A program made the position numbers and the translations under genes. Below, one piece after another: positions 1 through 9,672 of a stretch of DNA of 64,000 nucleotides. Position 1 is the stretch's first letter; the number at the start of each line of letters is the position of its first letter. The notes beneath the pieces are model-generated. The model did not search any database and was not told the DNA's origin. It saw only the letters and a list, made by a program, of their open reading frames with translations. Source of the stretch: Serpentinimonas barnesii (GTDB taxonomy: Bacteria > Pseudomonadota > Gammaproteobacteria > Burkholderiales > Burkholderiaceae_C); contig NZ_BAWN01000006.1 in assembly GCF_000696225.1 (NCBI RefSeq), forward strand, positions 1 through 64,000, in the 5' to 3' direction.

Positions 1-373
1 AGTGGACACGATGGTCTCAGGATGATCGGCTGTCTGCAAGATGGGTTGGCGGGACGCTTACGCATGATCGCCAAGATCGGCGGCACAACGGCGGCGGACT
101 GAAACAGACCCATTCAGCCCGAATACCAGAATCTAGCACTCAGGTATTTTCATATTTCAGTTCTTGACTGGAGAATATCTGCCCGCCACAACTCGACCCT
201 CGCAAGCCATTGATTTTTAACGATCAGGCCTCGCGAGTACTCGCGAGGCTGGCACAGAAAAACAGAGAATTCTCCGTTTTTTGGGCAGTTTTTGAGGGGA
301 TTTTGGGGGGTTTTGGGCAGCGGGAAGTCTTCAGCCAAGGCGCGTAAGTATTTGACGCCATTGGGAAAATTCC
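1..373. other. AT-richer flank beyond the tmRNA 3' end; no convincing gene
   Basis: This stretch holds no gene I can name. An open frame runs in from the left edge on the plus strand and stops at TGA 100-102; its last 33 codons resemble nothing I recognise and may be the tail of a gene outside the window. The rest is richer in A/T runs than the neighbouring coding DNA and carries a perfect palindrome at 228-249. It lies next to the 3' end of tmRNA, a common integration site for mobile elements, but no integrase or duplicated tmRNA end is visible. Confidence 0.4.
228..249. repeat. Perfect 22-bp palindrome
   Basis: The half-site GCCTCGCGAGT at 228-238 is followed immediately by its exact reverse complement at 239-249, giving a gapless palindrome with centre GTAC. 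There is no loop, so it suits a dimeric DNA-binding protein better than an RNA hairpin. It lies about 165 bp beyond the tmRNA 3' end in a gene-free stretch. Its role is unknown. Confidence 0.6.
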
Positions 374-406
374 AAAAAAAATCCCAGCCGGAGAAGGGCT
401 GGGATT
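374..406 (-). terminator. Rho-independent terminator of ssrA
   Basis: Read on the minus strand, ATCCCAGCC pairs with GGCTGGGAT across a 7-nt loop and is followed by a run of seven or more T (the A-run at 374-380 on the plus strand). It lies 10 nt past the mature 3' end of tmRNA, where its terminator is expected. Confidence 0.85.
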
Positions 407-415
407 GGGGGTGAG

Positions 416-804
416 TGGTGGAGCTGGGCGGAATCGAACCGCCGTCCGCAAGCCTTCTGTGAGCAGTTCTACATGTGTAGTCGTCTGATTTGGGTCTCGC
501 CGGGTGCGCCGCGCAGCGACACGCTGTGCATCCAGCCAGCAACCTTGAGTCTTACCGTTGCGCAAGTTGCCCGCGCCCCGGCCAGCCTATGTAGATTCCC
601 TTGCAGCCTGGACGGTGCCGGTATTGCTACCTGTACCGCCCTTGCCCAGCCCATTGGCCAACTGTTGCAAGGCTCACCGGGTTAAGCGGCGAGTGCGAAA
701 CGTTCGTCGTTTGCAGTTACTTTTTTTCTGCTGATTAACGAGGTGACAGAACCTCGACATGCCCTGCAGCGCATCCGTTCCCACGTCGAAACCAATGCAG
801 CCCC
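416..804 (-). ncRNA. ssrA: Transfer-messenger RNA (tmRNA)
   Basis: tmRNA rescues ribosomes stalled on broken mRNAs and tags the nascent peptide for proteolysis together with SmpB. The 5' end (804) begins GGGGCTG and pairs with CAGCTCC before the encoded CCA at 416-418; the third pair is the G.U wobble that alanyl-tRNA synthetase recognises. The T-arm GGTTCGATTCC lies near 430-440. The tag reading frame at 714-682 encodes A-ANDERFALAA, more precisely GCA AAC GAC GAA CGT TTC GCA CTC GCC GCT TAA, the tag typical of Betaproteobacteria. The length of 389 nt is normal. It sits 12 nt downstream of the gph stop codon, so its promoter must overlap the end of gph. Confidence 0.96.
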
Positions 805-816
805 ATACAGCTTAGT

Positions 817-1485
817 TTAAGGCATTTCCAGAAAGTTCAAGAGCCCGAGCGGATTTTCTATGGCGGCGTCGGCGCCCCAGGTGTGGGGGTCGTCGGCGCT
901 GCCGATGTAGCCGTATAGCGCCGCTACCGTGGCCATGCCGGCGGCGCGCCCGGCTTCGATGTCGCGCCGGTCGTCGCCCACATAGATGCAGCGCTCTGGG
1001 GCCAGCCCCAAGCGGCGCGCCGCCTCCAGCAGCGGCGCTGGGTGCGGCTTGGGGTGTGGGGTGGTATCGCCGCCGATAACCGCCCCCGCACTGGCAAACA
1101 GCGGCAAAGCGGCCGTGATGGGCAGGGCGAAGCGCTCGATCTTGTTGGTCACCACGGCCCAAGCCATGCCGTTTTGGAGCAAGGTGGCCACCAATTCGTT
1201 CACCTGCTCAAAGGCTTGGGTGCGCTGGTTCATGCAGCCTTGGTAGGTGTCGAAGAACTCGTGTTTCAGGCCTTCGAACTCGGGGTGTTCCGGCCCTAGG
1301 CCGAGGGCGGCGTGGATCAGGCCACGGGCTCCGGTGCCCACGGCGGGGCGGTAGTGCGCCACGGGCAGCGGCTCCAGCCCGCGCGCCAGGCGCAGTTGGT
1401 CGGCCGCCCAAGCCAGGTCGGGGGCGCTGTCGATCAGGGTGCCGTCGAGGTCGAACAGCACGGCGCGGATGCCGCCAAACTTCAC
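817..1485 (-). CDS. gph: Phosphoglycolate phosphatase (HAD family)
   Basis: The enzyme hydrolyses 2-phosphoglycolate to glycolate in the cytoplasm, clearing a product of DNA repair and, in autotrophs, of photorespiration. The 222-residue protein has the HAD nucleophile motif DLDGT at residues 12-16, a cap region, the VVTNK motif II/III area and the acidic motif GDDRRD near the C-terminus. I chose the GTG start at 1485 because it overlaps the ubiG stop codon in a GTGA arrangement, which implies translational coupling; the same frame stays open further upstream only as a shadow of ubiG. The gene pair ubiG-gph is a standard betaproteobacterial arrangement. A different HAD phosphosugar phosphatase specificity cannot be excluded. 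Confidence 0.88.
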   Translation of the reverse strand: MKFGGIRAVLFDLDGTLIDSAPDLAWAADQLRLARGLEPLPVAHYRPAVGTGARGLIHAALGLGPEHPEFEGLKHEFFDTYQGCMNQRTQAFEQVNELVATLLQNGMAWAVVTNKIERFALPITAALPLFASAGAVIGGDTTPHPKPHPAPLLEAARRLGLAPERCIYVGDDRRDIEAGRAAGMATVAALYGYIGSADDPHTWGADAAIENPLGLLNFLEMP

Positions 1486-2195
1486 GCTTCGGCCTTTTGT
1501 GTGGCCACCAGGTAGTTGACGCTGGTGTCGGCGTTGAGCCAATAACGGCGGCTGAGCGGGTTGTACTGCAGGCCGCGCATGGCTTGCGCTTGCAGACCGG
1601 CCGCACGGCAGTGCCCCACCAGTTCGCTGGGGCGTATGAACTTGGCGTACTCGTGGGTGCCTTTGGGCAAGAGATTGAGCACGTACTCGGCCCCCACAAT
1701 GGCAAACAAAAAGGATTTGGGGTTGCGGTTGAGGGTGGAGAAAAACACCCAGCCGCCGGGTTTGACCAAGGTGGCGCAGGCGCGCACCACCGAGGCCGGG
1801 TCGGGCACGTGTTCGAGCATTTCCATGCAGGTGACCACGTCGTACTGCCCGGGCTGCTCCAGCGCCAGTTGCTCGGTGCTGACTTCGCGGTAACGCACGC
1901 GTGGCGTTTCGGCCTCCAGCGCGTGCAACTGGGCCACCTTGAGCGCCTTGCTGGACAGGTCTATGCCCAGCACGTGCGCGCCCTTGCGCGCCATGGCGTC
2001 GGAGAGGATGCCGCCGCCGCAGCCGACGTCGAGCACCGTTTTGTCTTTCAGCGGGGTGAGGGTTTCGATCCACTCCAGCCGCAAGGGGTTGATCTGGTGC
2101 AGCGGGCGAAACTCGCTCTCCGGGTCCCACCAGCGGTGCGCCAGCTCGGAGAATTTGGCCAGTTCGGCCGGATCGGCGTTGAGGGTTTTGTCCAT
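1482..2195 (-). CDS. ubiG: Bifunctional 2-polyprenyl-6-hydroxyphenol methylase / 3-demethylubiquinol O-methyltransferase
   Basis: UbiG performs both O-methylations in ubiquinone biosynthesis, using S-adenosylmethionine, at the cytoplasmic face of the membrane. The 237-residue protein has the usual N-terminal [20 protein letters not shown] block, the SAM-binding motif VLDVGCGGG at residues 55-63, the acidic ribose-binding Asp in GIDLS, and the [10 protein letters not shown] motif typical of UbiG. The ATG at 2195 is the start because family homology begins there; the open frame continues upstream without similarity. It overlaps gph by four bases. Ubiquinone synthesis fits the ETF:ubiquinone oxidoreductase encoded at 24030-25718. 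Confidence 0.95.
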   Translation of the reverse strand: MDKTLNADPAELAKFSELAHRWWDPESEFRPLHQINPLRLEWIETLTPLKDKTVLDVGCGGGILSDAMARKGAHVLGIDLSSKALKVAQLHALEAETPRVRYREVSTEQLALEQPGQYDVVTCMEMLEHVPDPASVVRACATLVKPGGWVFFSTLNRNPKSFLFAIVGAEYVLNLLPKGTHEYAKFIRPSELVGHCRAAGLQAQAMRGLQYNPLSRRYWLNADTSVNYLVATQKAEA

Positions 2196-2280
2196 GGTGG
2201 AATTATGGCCCGACTGCGGCAAAAAAATAAAAACCAGCCGTTGCGCCCGGGCATCAAGCCGCATCACAAGCCCGGGCATA

Positions 2281-2307
2281 AAAAAACCGCGCCCAAAGCG
2301 CGGTTTT
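2281..2307 (-). terminator. Rho-independent terminator after ompA
   Basis: On the minus strand AAAACCGCG and CGCGGTTTT form a stem that ends in a run of T (six A on the plus strand at 2281-2286). It lies between the ompA-like stop codon and the ubiG start, so ompA and ubiG are probably separate transcription units. The A/T-rich arms would also allow it to act in the other direction. Confidence 0.75.
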
Positions 2308-2354
2308 AAGAGAGCAGGGCAGGGGCTGATGCACCCACCCAAGCTCGGCAGGGA

Positions 2355-3071
2355 TCAGTTGCGGCGGGTGCCCACCACTTCGATCTCGACGCGGCGGTTT
2401 TGTGTGCGGCCTTCGCGGGTGCGGTTGTCGGCCACGGGCTGGGTTTCGCCCTTGCCTTCGGTGTACACGCGGTCGGCGCTGATGCCTTTGCTTACCAGAT
2501 AAGCCTTGACGGCTTCGGCGCGGCGCTCGGACAGGCCTTGGTTGTAGGCGGCGGCGCCGGTCGCGTCGGTGTGGCCGACGGCGATGATCACTTCGAGGTT
2601 GATCGGGGCGATTTTTTCGACCAGATCGTCGAGGCGGGCACGGCCTTCAGGCTGCAGCACGGCGCTGTCGAAGGCAAAGAAGGCATCGGCCGAGAAAGTG
2701 ACGCGTGCGGCTGCAACTGGAGCGGGTGCAGGGGCGGGAGCCGGTGCGGCGGCAGGTGCTGGAGCCGGAGCAGCCGCCGGGGCAGGAGCCGGAGCCGGTG
2801 CGGGAGCAGGAGCCGGTGCGGGAGCGGGAGCAGGAGCCGGTTGGGGCACGATCCAGCCATCGCAGCCAGGAGCGGCCGTGGCCGGGGTCCAGCTCGCGTT
2901 GCGCCAGCACAGGCGGTCGGCGCTGCGCCAGACGGTGCCGTCGGTGGCGCGCCAGTTGTCGATCGTGGCGGCAGCTGGGGCACCGTGGTTGTGGGCGTGG
3001 GCCGGCATGCCCGCAACGGAAGCCAGGGCGACAGCGGCAAACAGGGCAGCGATTTTGTTCAGTTTTTTCAT
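2355..3071 (-). CDS. ompA: OmpA-family outer-membrane/peptidoglycan-binding protein
   Basis: The protein probably anchors the outer membrane to peptidoglycan. Of its 238 residues, 1-26 form a signal peptide ending at AHA. A short domain with two cysteines and several tryptophans follows (about 35-80), then a long Pro-Ala repeat linker (about 80-120), then a C-terminal OmpA/MotB domain. The latter contains the peptidoglycan-binding block GHTDATGAAAYNQGLSERR and the conserved NRRVE near the end. There is no N-terminal eight-strand barrel, so it is a short OmpA-like protein rather than classical E. coli OmpA. AAGAGG about 6 nt before ATG is a good ribosome-binding site. It is transcribed divergently from gyrA, the usual arrangement in Comamonadaceae. 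Confidence 0.85.
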   Translation of the reverse strand: MKKLNKIAALFAAVALASVAGMPAHAHNHGAPAAATIDNWRATDGTVWRSADRLCWRNASWTPATAAPGCDGWIVPQPAPAPAPAPAPAPAPAPAPAPAAAPAPAPAAAPAPAPAPAPVAAARVTFSADAFFAFDSAVLQPEGRARLDDLVEKIAPINLEVIIAVGHTDATGAAAYNQGLSERRAEAVKAYLVSKGISADRVYTEGKGETQPVADNRTREGRTQNRRVEIEVVGTRRN

Positions 3072-3399
3072 TGCGTTCCTCTTAATTAGGGTGTGAACTG
3101 GAAATCAACCGAAGCCTTGCAGCTTCGCCCGAAAGTTCGACCATTGTGCCACAAGCCCGCCGCACCCCGATGCACGCGCGCTAACTGGTGCGCCAACGGC
3201 GCGGGGTCCGATACGAAACTGTTGCACGATCGCAACAGCCTTTGCATTCCAGCAGACTTCACGCAATGACCCGGGGCAGCCGAAGCTCAGTCGCTGGGGT
3301 GGTTGGTCGCTTCACACCGAGCGTGCGGCTGGGCCAGGCCCGCGCGCCAGCGCCTAAAATGTCGGATTGCCTTCTCTGTATAGCCTACCCTGCCGCCCC
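3072..3399. other. Divergent intergenic region between ompA and gyrA
   Basis: This 328-bp gap must hold the promoters for both flanking genes. I see a small inverted repeat GAAGC-N6-GCTTC around 3110-3125 on the ompA side. On the gyrA side the hexamers TAAAAT (3355-3360) and TATAGC (about 3379-3384) are -10-like, but neither has a convincing -35. No reading frame here has recognisable similarity. Confidence 0.45.
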
Positions 3400-6144
3400 A
3401 TGACTGCTTTCGCCAAGGAAACCCTGCCCATCAGCCTCGAAGAGGAGATGCGGCGCAGCTACCTCGACTACGCCATGAGCGTGATCGTGGGCCGGGCCTT
3501 GCCCGATGCGCGCGATGGCCTCAAGCCGGTGCACCGGCGCGTGCTGTTTGCCATGCACGAACTGGGCAACGACTGGAACCGGCCCTACAAAAAATCGGCG
3601 CGCATCGTCGGTGACGTGATCGGTAAGTACCACCCGCACGGCGACAGCGCGGTCTATGACACGATCGTGCGCATGGCGCAGGATTTTTCGCTGCGCCACC
3701 TGCTTGTCGATGGGCAGGGCAACTTCGGCTCGGTCGATGGCGACAACGCCGCCGCCATGCGCTACACCGAAATCCGGCTCTCCAAGATCGCGCACGAGAT
3801 GCTGGCCGACATCGACCAAGACACGGTGAACTTTGGCCCCAACTACGACGGCAGCGAAAAAGAGCCACTGGTGCTGCCGGCGCGCTGGCCCAATTTGCTG
3901 GTCAATGGCTCGACCGGCATTGCGGTCGGTATGGCGACCAACATTCCGCCGCACAACTTAAGCGAAGTGGTCGATGCCTGCCTGCACCTGCTGCGCCACC
4001 CGCAAGCCAGCGTGGATGACTTGATGGAAATCATCCCGGCGCCCGACTTCCCCACCGCCGGCATCATCTACGGCATCCACGGCGTGCGCGAGGGCTACCG
4101 CACTGGCCGTGGGCGGCTGGTGATGCGCGCCAAATGCCATTTCGAAGACATAGACCGCGGCCAGCGCCAGGCCATCGTGGTCGATGAGCTGCCGTATCAG
4201 GTCAACAAAAAGACGCTGCAAGAGCGCATGGCCGAGCTGGTGCACGAGAAAAAAATCGAGGGCATCAGCCACATCCAGGACGAATCCGACAAATCCGGCA
4301 TGCGGCTGGTGATCGAGCTCAAGCGCGGCGAAGTGCCCGAGGTGGTGCTCAACAACCTGTACAAGCAAACGCAGCTCCAAGACACCTTTGGCATCAACAT
4401 GGTGGCCCTTGTCGATGGCCAGCCCAAGTTGTGCAACCTCAAGGATTTGATCGACATTTTCCTGCAGCACCGGCGCGAGGTGGTGACGCGGCGCACCGTG
4501 TTTAAGCTGCGCAAGGCGCGCGAGCGCGGCCACGTGCTGGAGGGGCTGGCGGTGGCGCTGGCCAATATCGACGAGTTCATCCGCATCATCCGCGAATCGG
4601 CCACGCCGGTGCAGGCGCGCACCGAGCTCATGGCGCGGCACTGGGACAGCCAACTGGTGCGCCAGATGCTCACCCGCACCCGCGCCGACGGCAGCAGCGT
4701 GAATGCCGACGACTACCGCCCGGACGCGCTGGAGCGCGAGTTCGGCATGCAGCCCGAGGGCCTGTACCGCCTGAGCGAGACACAGGCGCAAGAAATTTTG
4801 CAGATGCGGCTGCAGCGCCTGACCGGGCTGGAGCAAGACAAAATCGTGGCCGAATACCGCGCTGTGATGGCCGAAATCGACGATTTGCTCGACATCCTGG
4901 CCACGCCGCAGCGGGTTTCGCAGATCATCGCCGACGAACTCACGGCCATCAAAACCGAGTTTGGCCTCACGCGGCTGGGCGCGCGGCGCAGCACCATCGA
5001 GCACAGCGCGCACGACCTTTCAACCGAAGACCTGATCACCCCGACCGATATGGTGGTCACGCTCAGCCACGGCGGCTACATCAAGAGCCAGCCGCTGGGC
5101 GAGTACCGGGCACAAAAGCGCGGCGGGCGCGGCAAGCTGGCCACTGCCACCAAAGAGGACGACTGGATCGACCAACTCTTCATCGCCAACACGCACGACT
5201 GGATTTTGTGCTTTTCCAACCGCGGCCGCCTGTACTGGCTCAAGGTCTGGGAGGTGCCATCGGGTTCGCGCGGCTCGCGTGGGCGCCCGATCGTGAACAT
5301 GTTCCCGCTCGCCGAAGGCGAAAAAATCAATGTGGCGCTGGCGCTCACCGGGTCCAACCGGCGCTTCCCGGCGGACCAGTATGTGTTCATGGCCACCGCC
5401 ATGGGCACGGTGAAAAAGACCGCGCTCGATGAGTTCTCCAACCCGCGCAAGGCCGGCATCATTGCCGTCGATCTGGACGAGGGCGACTTCCTGATCGGGG
5501 CCGCGCTCACCGACGGCCACCACGACGTGATGCTGTTCTCCGACGGCGGCAAGGCGGTGCGTTTCGATGAAAACGATGTGCGCCCGATGGGCCGCAACGC
5601 GCGCGGCGTGCGCGGCATGATGCTCGAAGAAGGCCAGCGCGTGATCGCCATGCTGGTGGCCGAGGCCTCCGAGGCCACCGAATCCGACACCGCATCCGAC
5701 ACCCCAACGGGCAGCGCCAGCGCCGCACCCCGCGCCAGCGTGCTGTGCGCGACCGAAAACGGCTATGGCAAGCGCACCGCCATCAGCGAATACACGCGCC
5801 ACGGCCGGGGCACCAAGGGCATGATCGCCATCCAGCAAACCGAGCGCAACGGCAAGGTGGTGGCCGCCACCCTGGTGCACCCGGAGGACGAAATCATGCT
5901 GATTACCGACAGCGGCGTGCTGGTACGCACCCGGGTGGCCGAAATCCGCGAGATGGGCCGCGCCACCCAGGGCGTGACCCTGATCGCCACCGACGCCGGC
6001 GCCAAGCTCAGCGGCTTGCAGCGCGTGGTGGAAAACGACGCCGCCATTTCGACCGGGGCTGGGGTGGGTGAGGAATCGGAGCCTGCGACTGACGAACCCG
6101 GCCCAGCCCCCACCCCGGCCGCCGACGACGCTGCGGCCGAATGA
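3400..6144 (+). CDS. gyrA: DNA gyrase subunit A
   Basis: GyrA is the breakage-reunion subunit of DNA gyrase, which introduces negative supercoils with GyrB. The 914-residue protein carries the catalytic tyrosine at 122 in AAMRYTE. The quinolone-determining region matches E. coli numbering and is wild type at Ser83 and Asp87 (HGDSAVYD). The C-terminal beta-pinwheel has a GyrA box QKRGGRGK, a Ser/Thr/Ala-rich insertion around residues 755-785, and an acidic, proline-rich tail. The start is the ATG at 3400, where homology begins. It heads the gyrA-serC-pheA-tyrA-aroA/cmk series, with 43 bp to serC. Confidence 0.97.
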   Translation: MTAFAKETLPISLEEEMRRSYLDYAMSVIVGRALPDARDGLKPVHRRVLFAMHELGNDWNRPYKKSARIVGDVIGKYHPHGDSAVYDTIVRMAQDFSLRHLLVDGQGNFGSVDGDNAAAMRYTEIRLSKIAHEMLADIDQDTVNFGPNYDGSEKEPLVLPARWPNLLVNGSTGIAVGMATNIPPHNLSEVVDACLHLLRHPQASVDDLMEIIPAPDFPTAGIIYGIHGVREGYRTGRGRLVMRAKCHFEDIDRGQRQAIVVDELPYQVNKKTLQERMAELVHEKKIEGISHIQDESDKSGMRLVIELKRGEVPEVVLNNLYKQTQLQDTFGINMVALVDGQPKLCNLKDLIDIFLQHRREVVTRRTVFKLRKARERGHVLEGLAVALANIDEFIRIIRESATPVQARTELMARHWDSQLVRQMLTRTRADGSSVNADDYRPDALEREFGMQPEGLYRLSETQAQEILQMRLQRLTGLEQDKIVAEYRAVMAEIDDLLDILATPQRVSQIIADELTAIKTEFGLTRLGARRSTIEHSAHDLSTEDLITPTDMVVTLSHGGYIKSQPLGEYRAQKRGGRGKLATATKEDDWIDQLFIANTHDWILCFSNRGRLYWLKVWEVPSGSRGSRGRPIVNMFPLAEGEKINVALALTGSNRRFPADQYVFMATAMGTVKKTALDEFSNPRKAGIIAVDLDEGDFLIGAALTDGHHDVMLFSDGGKAVRFDENDVRPMGRNARGVRGMMLEEGQRVIAMLVAEASEATESDTASDTPTGSASAAPRASVLCATENGYGKRTAISEYTRHGRGTKGMIAIQQTERNGKVVAATLVHPEDEIMLITDSGVLVRTRVAEIREMGRATQGVTLIATDAGAKLSGLQRVVENDAAISTGAGVGEESEPATDEPGPAPTPAADDAAAE

Positions 6145-6187
6145 ACCCAAGCCCTGCCGCATTTGCCCCCCTCCACCGCAGCCCCCC

Positions 6188-7345
6188 ATGACCCGCCCCT
6201 ACAACTTCTCCCCCGGCCCCGCCACCCTGCCCGAGGCGGTGCTGCAGCAAGCCGCCGACGAAATGCTCGACTGGCACGGCAGCGGCATGAGCGTGATGGA
6301 AATGAGCCACCGCGGCCGCGACTACGGCCCCATCATCGAGCAGACCGAGGCCGATTTGCGCGAGCTGCTGGCCATTCCGGCGCACTACAAGGTGCTGTTT
6401 CTGCAAGGTGGGGCGCAGGCGCAAAACGCCGTCATCCCGCTCAACCTGGCCGCGCTCAAGCCGCAGCGGCAGATGGATTACGTGGTCACTGGCAGTTGGA
6501 GCCAAAAGTCGGCCCAAGAGGCGGCCAAATACGGCGATGCGCAGGTGGTGGCCGACGCAGCCCAGCCCTTCAGCCCGGCAGCGGGCGGCCAGAGCGGCTA
6601 CACCCACATCCCCGACCCCGCCACCTGGCGCCTGCGCCCCGAGGCCAGCTACCTGCACCTGTGCAGCAACGAAACCGTGCACGGGGTCGAGTTTCACGAG
6701 CTGCCCGACTTGCGCGCGCTCGGCAGCCAGGCCCCGCTGCTGATCGATTTTTCCTCGCACGTGCTGTCGCGCCCGCTGGACTGGAGCCGGGTGGCGCTGG
6801 CTTATGGCGGGGCGCAAAAAAACATCGGCCCGGCTGGCCTGACGCTGGTGGTGCTGCGCGAAGACTTGCTCGGCCACGCGCTGCCAATCTGCCCCAGCGT
6901 GTTCGACTACCGCCTGCAAGCGGCGAACCAGTCAATGCTCAACACCCCCCCGACCTACGCCATTTACCTGGCCGGCCTGACGCTGCAGTGGATCAAGGCG
7001 CAGCGCGAAGTGGTGGGCCAGGGCCAAGCCGAGTTGCGCGGGCTGGCGGCGGTGGAGGCGCGCAACATCGCCAAGGCGCGCCTGCTCTACGACTGCATCG
7101 ACGGCTCACAGCTTTACGAGAACCGGGTCGATCCGGCCTGCCGCTCGCGCATGAACGTGCCCTTCTTTTTGCGCGACGAATCGCGCAACGCCGCCTTTTT
7201 GGAAGGGGCCGCCGCGCGCGGGCTGTTGCAGCTCAAGGGCCACAAAATGGTGGGTGGCATGCGCGCCAGCCTCTACAACGCCATGCCACTGGCGGGCGTG
7301 CAGGCGCTGGTGGAGTGGATGCGCGAGTTCGAGCGCCAGTCCTGA
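6188..7345 (+). CDS. serC: Phosphoserine aminotransferase
   Basis: SerC transaminates 3-phosphohydroxypyruvate with glutamate in serine synthesis and also serves pyridoxal-phosphate synthesis. The 385-residue protein begins with the family signature [15 protein letters not shown] and has the [13 protein letters not shown] block. The pyridoxal-phosphate lysine is K211 in [12 protein letters not shown]. It is about 20 residues longer than E. coli SerC, largely from a loop around residues 130-150. The ATG at 6188 is preceded by a C-rich stretch without a strong Shine-Dalgarno sequence, so it may rely on translation from gyrA or unusual initiation. It lies in the usual serC-pheA-tyrA-aroA order. 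Confidence 0.95.
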   Translation: MTRPYNFSPGPATLPEAVLQQAADEMLDWHGSGMSVMEMSHRGRDYGPIIEQTEADLRELLAIPAHYKVLFLQGGAQAQNAVIPLNLAALKPQRQMDYVVTGSWSQKSAQEAAKYGDAQVVADAAQPFSPAAGGQSGYTHIPDPATWRLRPEASYLHLCSNETVHGVEFHELPDLRALGSQAPLLIDFSSHVLSRPLDWSRVALAYGGAQKNIGPAGLTLVVLREDLLGHALPICPSVFDYRLQAANQSMLNTPPTYAIYLAGLTLQWIKAQREVVGQGQAELRGLAAVEARNIAKARLLYDCIDGSQLYENRVDPACRSRMNVPFFLRDESRNAAFLEGAAARGLLQLKGHKMVGGMRASLYNAMPLAGVQALVEWMREFERQS

Positions 7346-7441
7346 GGGGGGCGGCAGATCGAGGCCCGATGGCACCTACTTGCATCCGATTGCAGCCTGA
7401 TCCACCCCCCATCGCCCACCCCATCTCTCACCGCCCCGCCC

Positions 7442-8647
7442 ATGCAGCCGCCCGCCCCCAAACCTTGCGCCGCCCCTGACACCAACGCGTGCCCAACCCC
7501 AGCAGCCGCTGCGGCCAGCCCGGCGCAATCGGCTCCGGCATCGGCCCTTGCCCAGCCAGTGCAGCAAACCCCGGCCCTGGCCGATTTGCGGCTGCAGATC
7601 GACACCCTCGACGCCCAACTGCTCGCGCTCCTGAACCAGCGCGCCCGCGTGGCCGAGCAGGTGGGGGCGATCAAGCGCGCCGAAGGCTCGCCGTTTTTTC
7701 GGCCGGACCGGGTGGCGCAGGTGATCGAGGGTTTGCAGGCGCGCAACGGCGGCCCGCTGCTCAACCAACACGTGGGCGCGATCTGGCGCGAGATCATGTC
7801 GGCCTGCCTGGCGCTGGAAGCCCCGCAGCGGGTGGCGGTGCTGGGCCCGGCGGGCACCTTCAGCGAGCAGGCGGCGGTGGAATACTTTGGCAGTGCCGCC
7901 AACCTGATTTTTTGCAGCAGCTTCGACGAGGTGTTTCACGCCACCGCCGCCGGCACGGCGCAGTTTGGCGTGGTGGCGATTGAAAACAGCACCGAAGGCG
8001 TGGTCACGCGCTCGCTCGATCTGTTTTTGCGCTCGCCGGTGCACGTGGTGGGCGAAGTCAGCCTGCTGATCCGCCACAACCTGCTGCGCCAGCTCAACAC
8101 GCTGGATGGCATCGAGGGGGTGCTGGCGCACCCGCAGGCGCTGGCGCAGTGCCAGCACTGGCTGGCGCTGCACCTGCCGCAGGCCGAGCGGCGCGCGGTC
8201 GAGAGCAACGCCGAAGGGGCGCGGCTGGCAGCGGCCAACCCGGCTTGGGCGGCGCTGGCCAGCGAGCGCGCTGCGGCGCAGTTTGGACTGCACATCGTGG
8301 CGCATGCGGTGCAGGACGAAGCCTACAACCGCACCCGCTTTGCCGTGATCTGCTTGCCGCAGACCATGGCCATGCCGCCGCCTTCGGGGCGCGACTGCAC
8401 CAGCCTCGTGCTCTCGGTGCCGAACCGCCCCGGCGCCGTGCACGATTTGCTGGTGCCGCTCAAGCAGCACGGGGTGCAGATGACGCGCTTCGAGTCGCGC
8501 CCGGCCAAATCGGGCCAGTGGGAGTATTACTTCTACATCGACCTGGCCGGCCACCCGAGCCAGCCCCACGTGGCTGCGGCCTTGCAACAGTTGCAGGGCC
8601 TGTGTGCGTTTTACCAGGTGCTCGGGGCCTACCCGGTGGCCGAATGA
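7442..8647 (+). CDS. pheA: Chorismate mutase / prephenate dehydratase (P-protein)
   Basis: This bifunctional enzyme converts chorismate to prephenate and then to phenylpyruvate for phenylalanine synthesis. In its 401 residues an Ala/Pro-rich extension of about 45 residues precedes the AroQ chorismate mutase domain (about 46-125, starting LADLRLQIDTLDAQLL). The prephenate dehydratase domain follows (about 130-310, with GPAGTFSEQAA and the ENSTEG motif). A C-terminal ACT domain carries the phenylalanine-binding ESRP motif, so feedback inhibition by phenylalanine is expected. tyrA starts 12 bp after its stop codon. Confidence 0.95.
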   Translation: MQPPAPKPCAAPDTNACPTPAAAAASPAQSAPASALAQPVQQTPALADLRLQIDTLDAQLLALLNQRARVAEQVGAIKRAEGSPFFRPDRVAQVIEGLQARNGGPLLNQHVGAIWREIMSACLALEAPQRVAVLGPAGTFSEQAAVEYFGSAANLIFCSSFDEVFHATAAGTAQFGVVAIENSTEGVVTRSLDLFLRSPVHVVGEVSLLIRHNLLRQLNTLDGIEGVLAHPQALAQCQHWLALHLPQAERRAVESNAEGARLAAANPAWAALASERAAAQFGLHIVAHAVQDEAYNRTRFAVICLPQTMAMPPPSGRDCTSLVLSVPNRPGAVHDLLVPLKQHGVQMTRFESRPAKSGQWEYYFYIDLAGHPSQPHVAAALQQLQGLCAFYQVLGAYPVAE

Positions 8648-8659
8648 GAGGGCCACGAT

Positions 8660-9649
8660 ATGTTTGAGCAACTCGGCCTGATCGGCTGTGGCCTGATGGG
8701 CGGCTCCTTTGCGCTGGCGCTCAAGCGCGCGGGCTTGGTGCGGCGGGTGGTGGGCTACAGCAAATCGCCGCTCACGCTGGCGCGCGCCCGTGCGCTGGGG
8801 GTGATCGATGTCGAAGCGCCATCGGCGTTGCTGGCGGTCTCGGGGGCCGATCTGGTGCTGGTCGCCGTGCCGGTGGCGGCCTGCGCCGACACCTTCAAGG
8901 CCATCCGACACCTGCTGGCCCCGCAGGCGCTGCTGCTGGATGTGGGTTCGACCAAGGCCGACGTGGTGGCGGCGGCGCGGCAGCACCTGGGCGCGCACCT
9001 GCCGCAGTTCGTCCCGGCGCACCCGATTGCCGGCAAAGAGTCGGCCGGAATCGAGCACGCCGACGCCGAGCTCTACCGTGGCTGCCAGGTGATTCTTACC
9101 CCGCTGCCCGAGACCGACCCGGAGCAGACCGTGCGCGCGCAGCGGCTCTGGGGCGCGCTCGGGGCACAGGTGCGCCAGATGGAGCCGCAGGCGCACGACG
9201 CCGCCTACGCCGCCGTCAGCCACCTGCCGCATTTGCTGGCCTTTGCCGCCCTCAACGCCTTGCTGGCGCAGCCGAAGGGGCCGCAGTGGCTGGGGCTGGC
9301 CGGGCCGGGTTTCAGGGATTTCAGCCGCATTGCCGCCAGCGACCCGACCATCTGGGGCGATATTTTGCTGGCCAACCGCACCGAGGTGCTGGCGCAACTG
9401 CAACATTTCCGCGATGCCCTGGCTGCTCTGGAAGGCGCCATGCAGCAGCGCGACACGGCGGCGCTCCAGGCCCTGATCGGCCACGCCAGCCGAGGCCGCA
9501 GCCAGCATGCCCAGCAATGGCCGGCAGGCGGGCAGGGCGGGGCGGGTGCGGCTGCAAATGCGCATGCCGCTCCGGCTGCCACAGCGCCGGCCCTGGGTGG
9601 TGCCAGCAACCCCGCTGGCGCACCCGAGCCCCGGCTCTGCCTCGAATAA
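8660..9649 (+). CDS. tyrA: Prephenate dehydrogenase
   Basis: TyrA oxidatively decarboxylates prephenate to 4-hydroxyphenylpyruvate for tyrosine synthesis. The 329-residue protein opens with a Rossmann nucleotide-binding motif [12 protein letters not shown] (residues 6-17) and contains the HPIAGKE signature with its substrate-binding histidine. There is no fused chorismate mutase or ACT domain. The last 40 residues are Ala/Gly-rich and probably unstructured. It is followed after 23 bp by the aroA-cmk fusion. Confidence 0.93.
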   Translation: MFEQLGLIGCGLMGGSFALALKRAGLVRRVVGYSKSPLTLARARALGVIDVEAPSALLAVSGADLVLVAVPVAACADTFKAIRHLLAPQALLLDVGSTKADVVAAARQHLGAHLPQFVPAHPIAGKESAGIEHADAELYRGCQVILTPLPETDPEQTVRAQRLWGALGAQVRQMEPQAHDAAYAAVSHLPHLLAFAALNALLAQPKGPQWLGLAGPGFRDFSRIAASDPTIWGDILLANRTEVLAQLQHFRDALAALEGAMQQRDTAALQALIGHASRGRSQHAQQWPAGGQGGAGAAANAHAAPAATAPALGGASNPAGAPEPRLCLE

Positions 9650-9672
9650 TTCGGCCCCCCAACACCCGCCCC

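Noticed and set aside
1-102. Tail of a transposase or integrase running in from the left edge
   Set aside because: Only 33 codons are visible, with no diagnostic motif, so it is recorded only as an open frame.
2400-3096. Plus-strand open frames of 175-229 codons opposite the ompA-like gene
   Set aside because: They arise from the Pro-Ala repeat read antisense as Gly/Ala/Arg repeats.
9286-9672. N-terminal extension of the aroA-cmk frame into tyrA
   Set aside because: The extension is out-of-frame tyrA sequence with no similarity; EPSP synthase begins at 9673.
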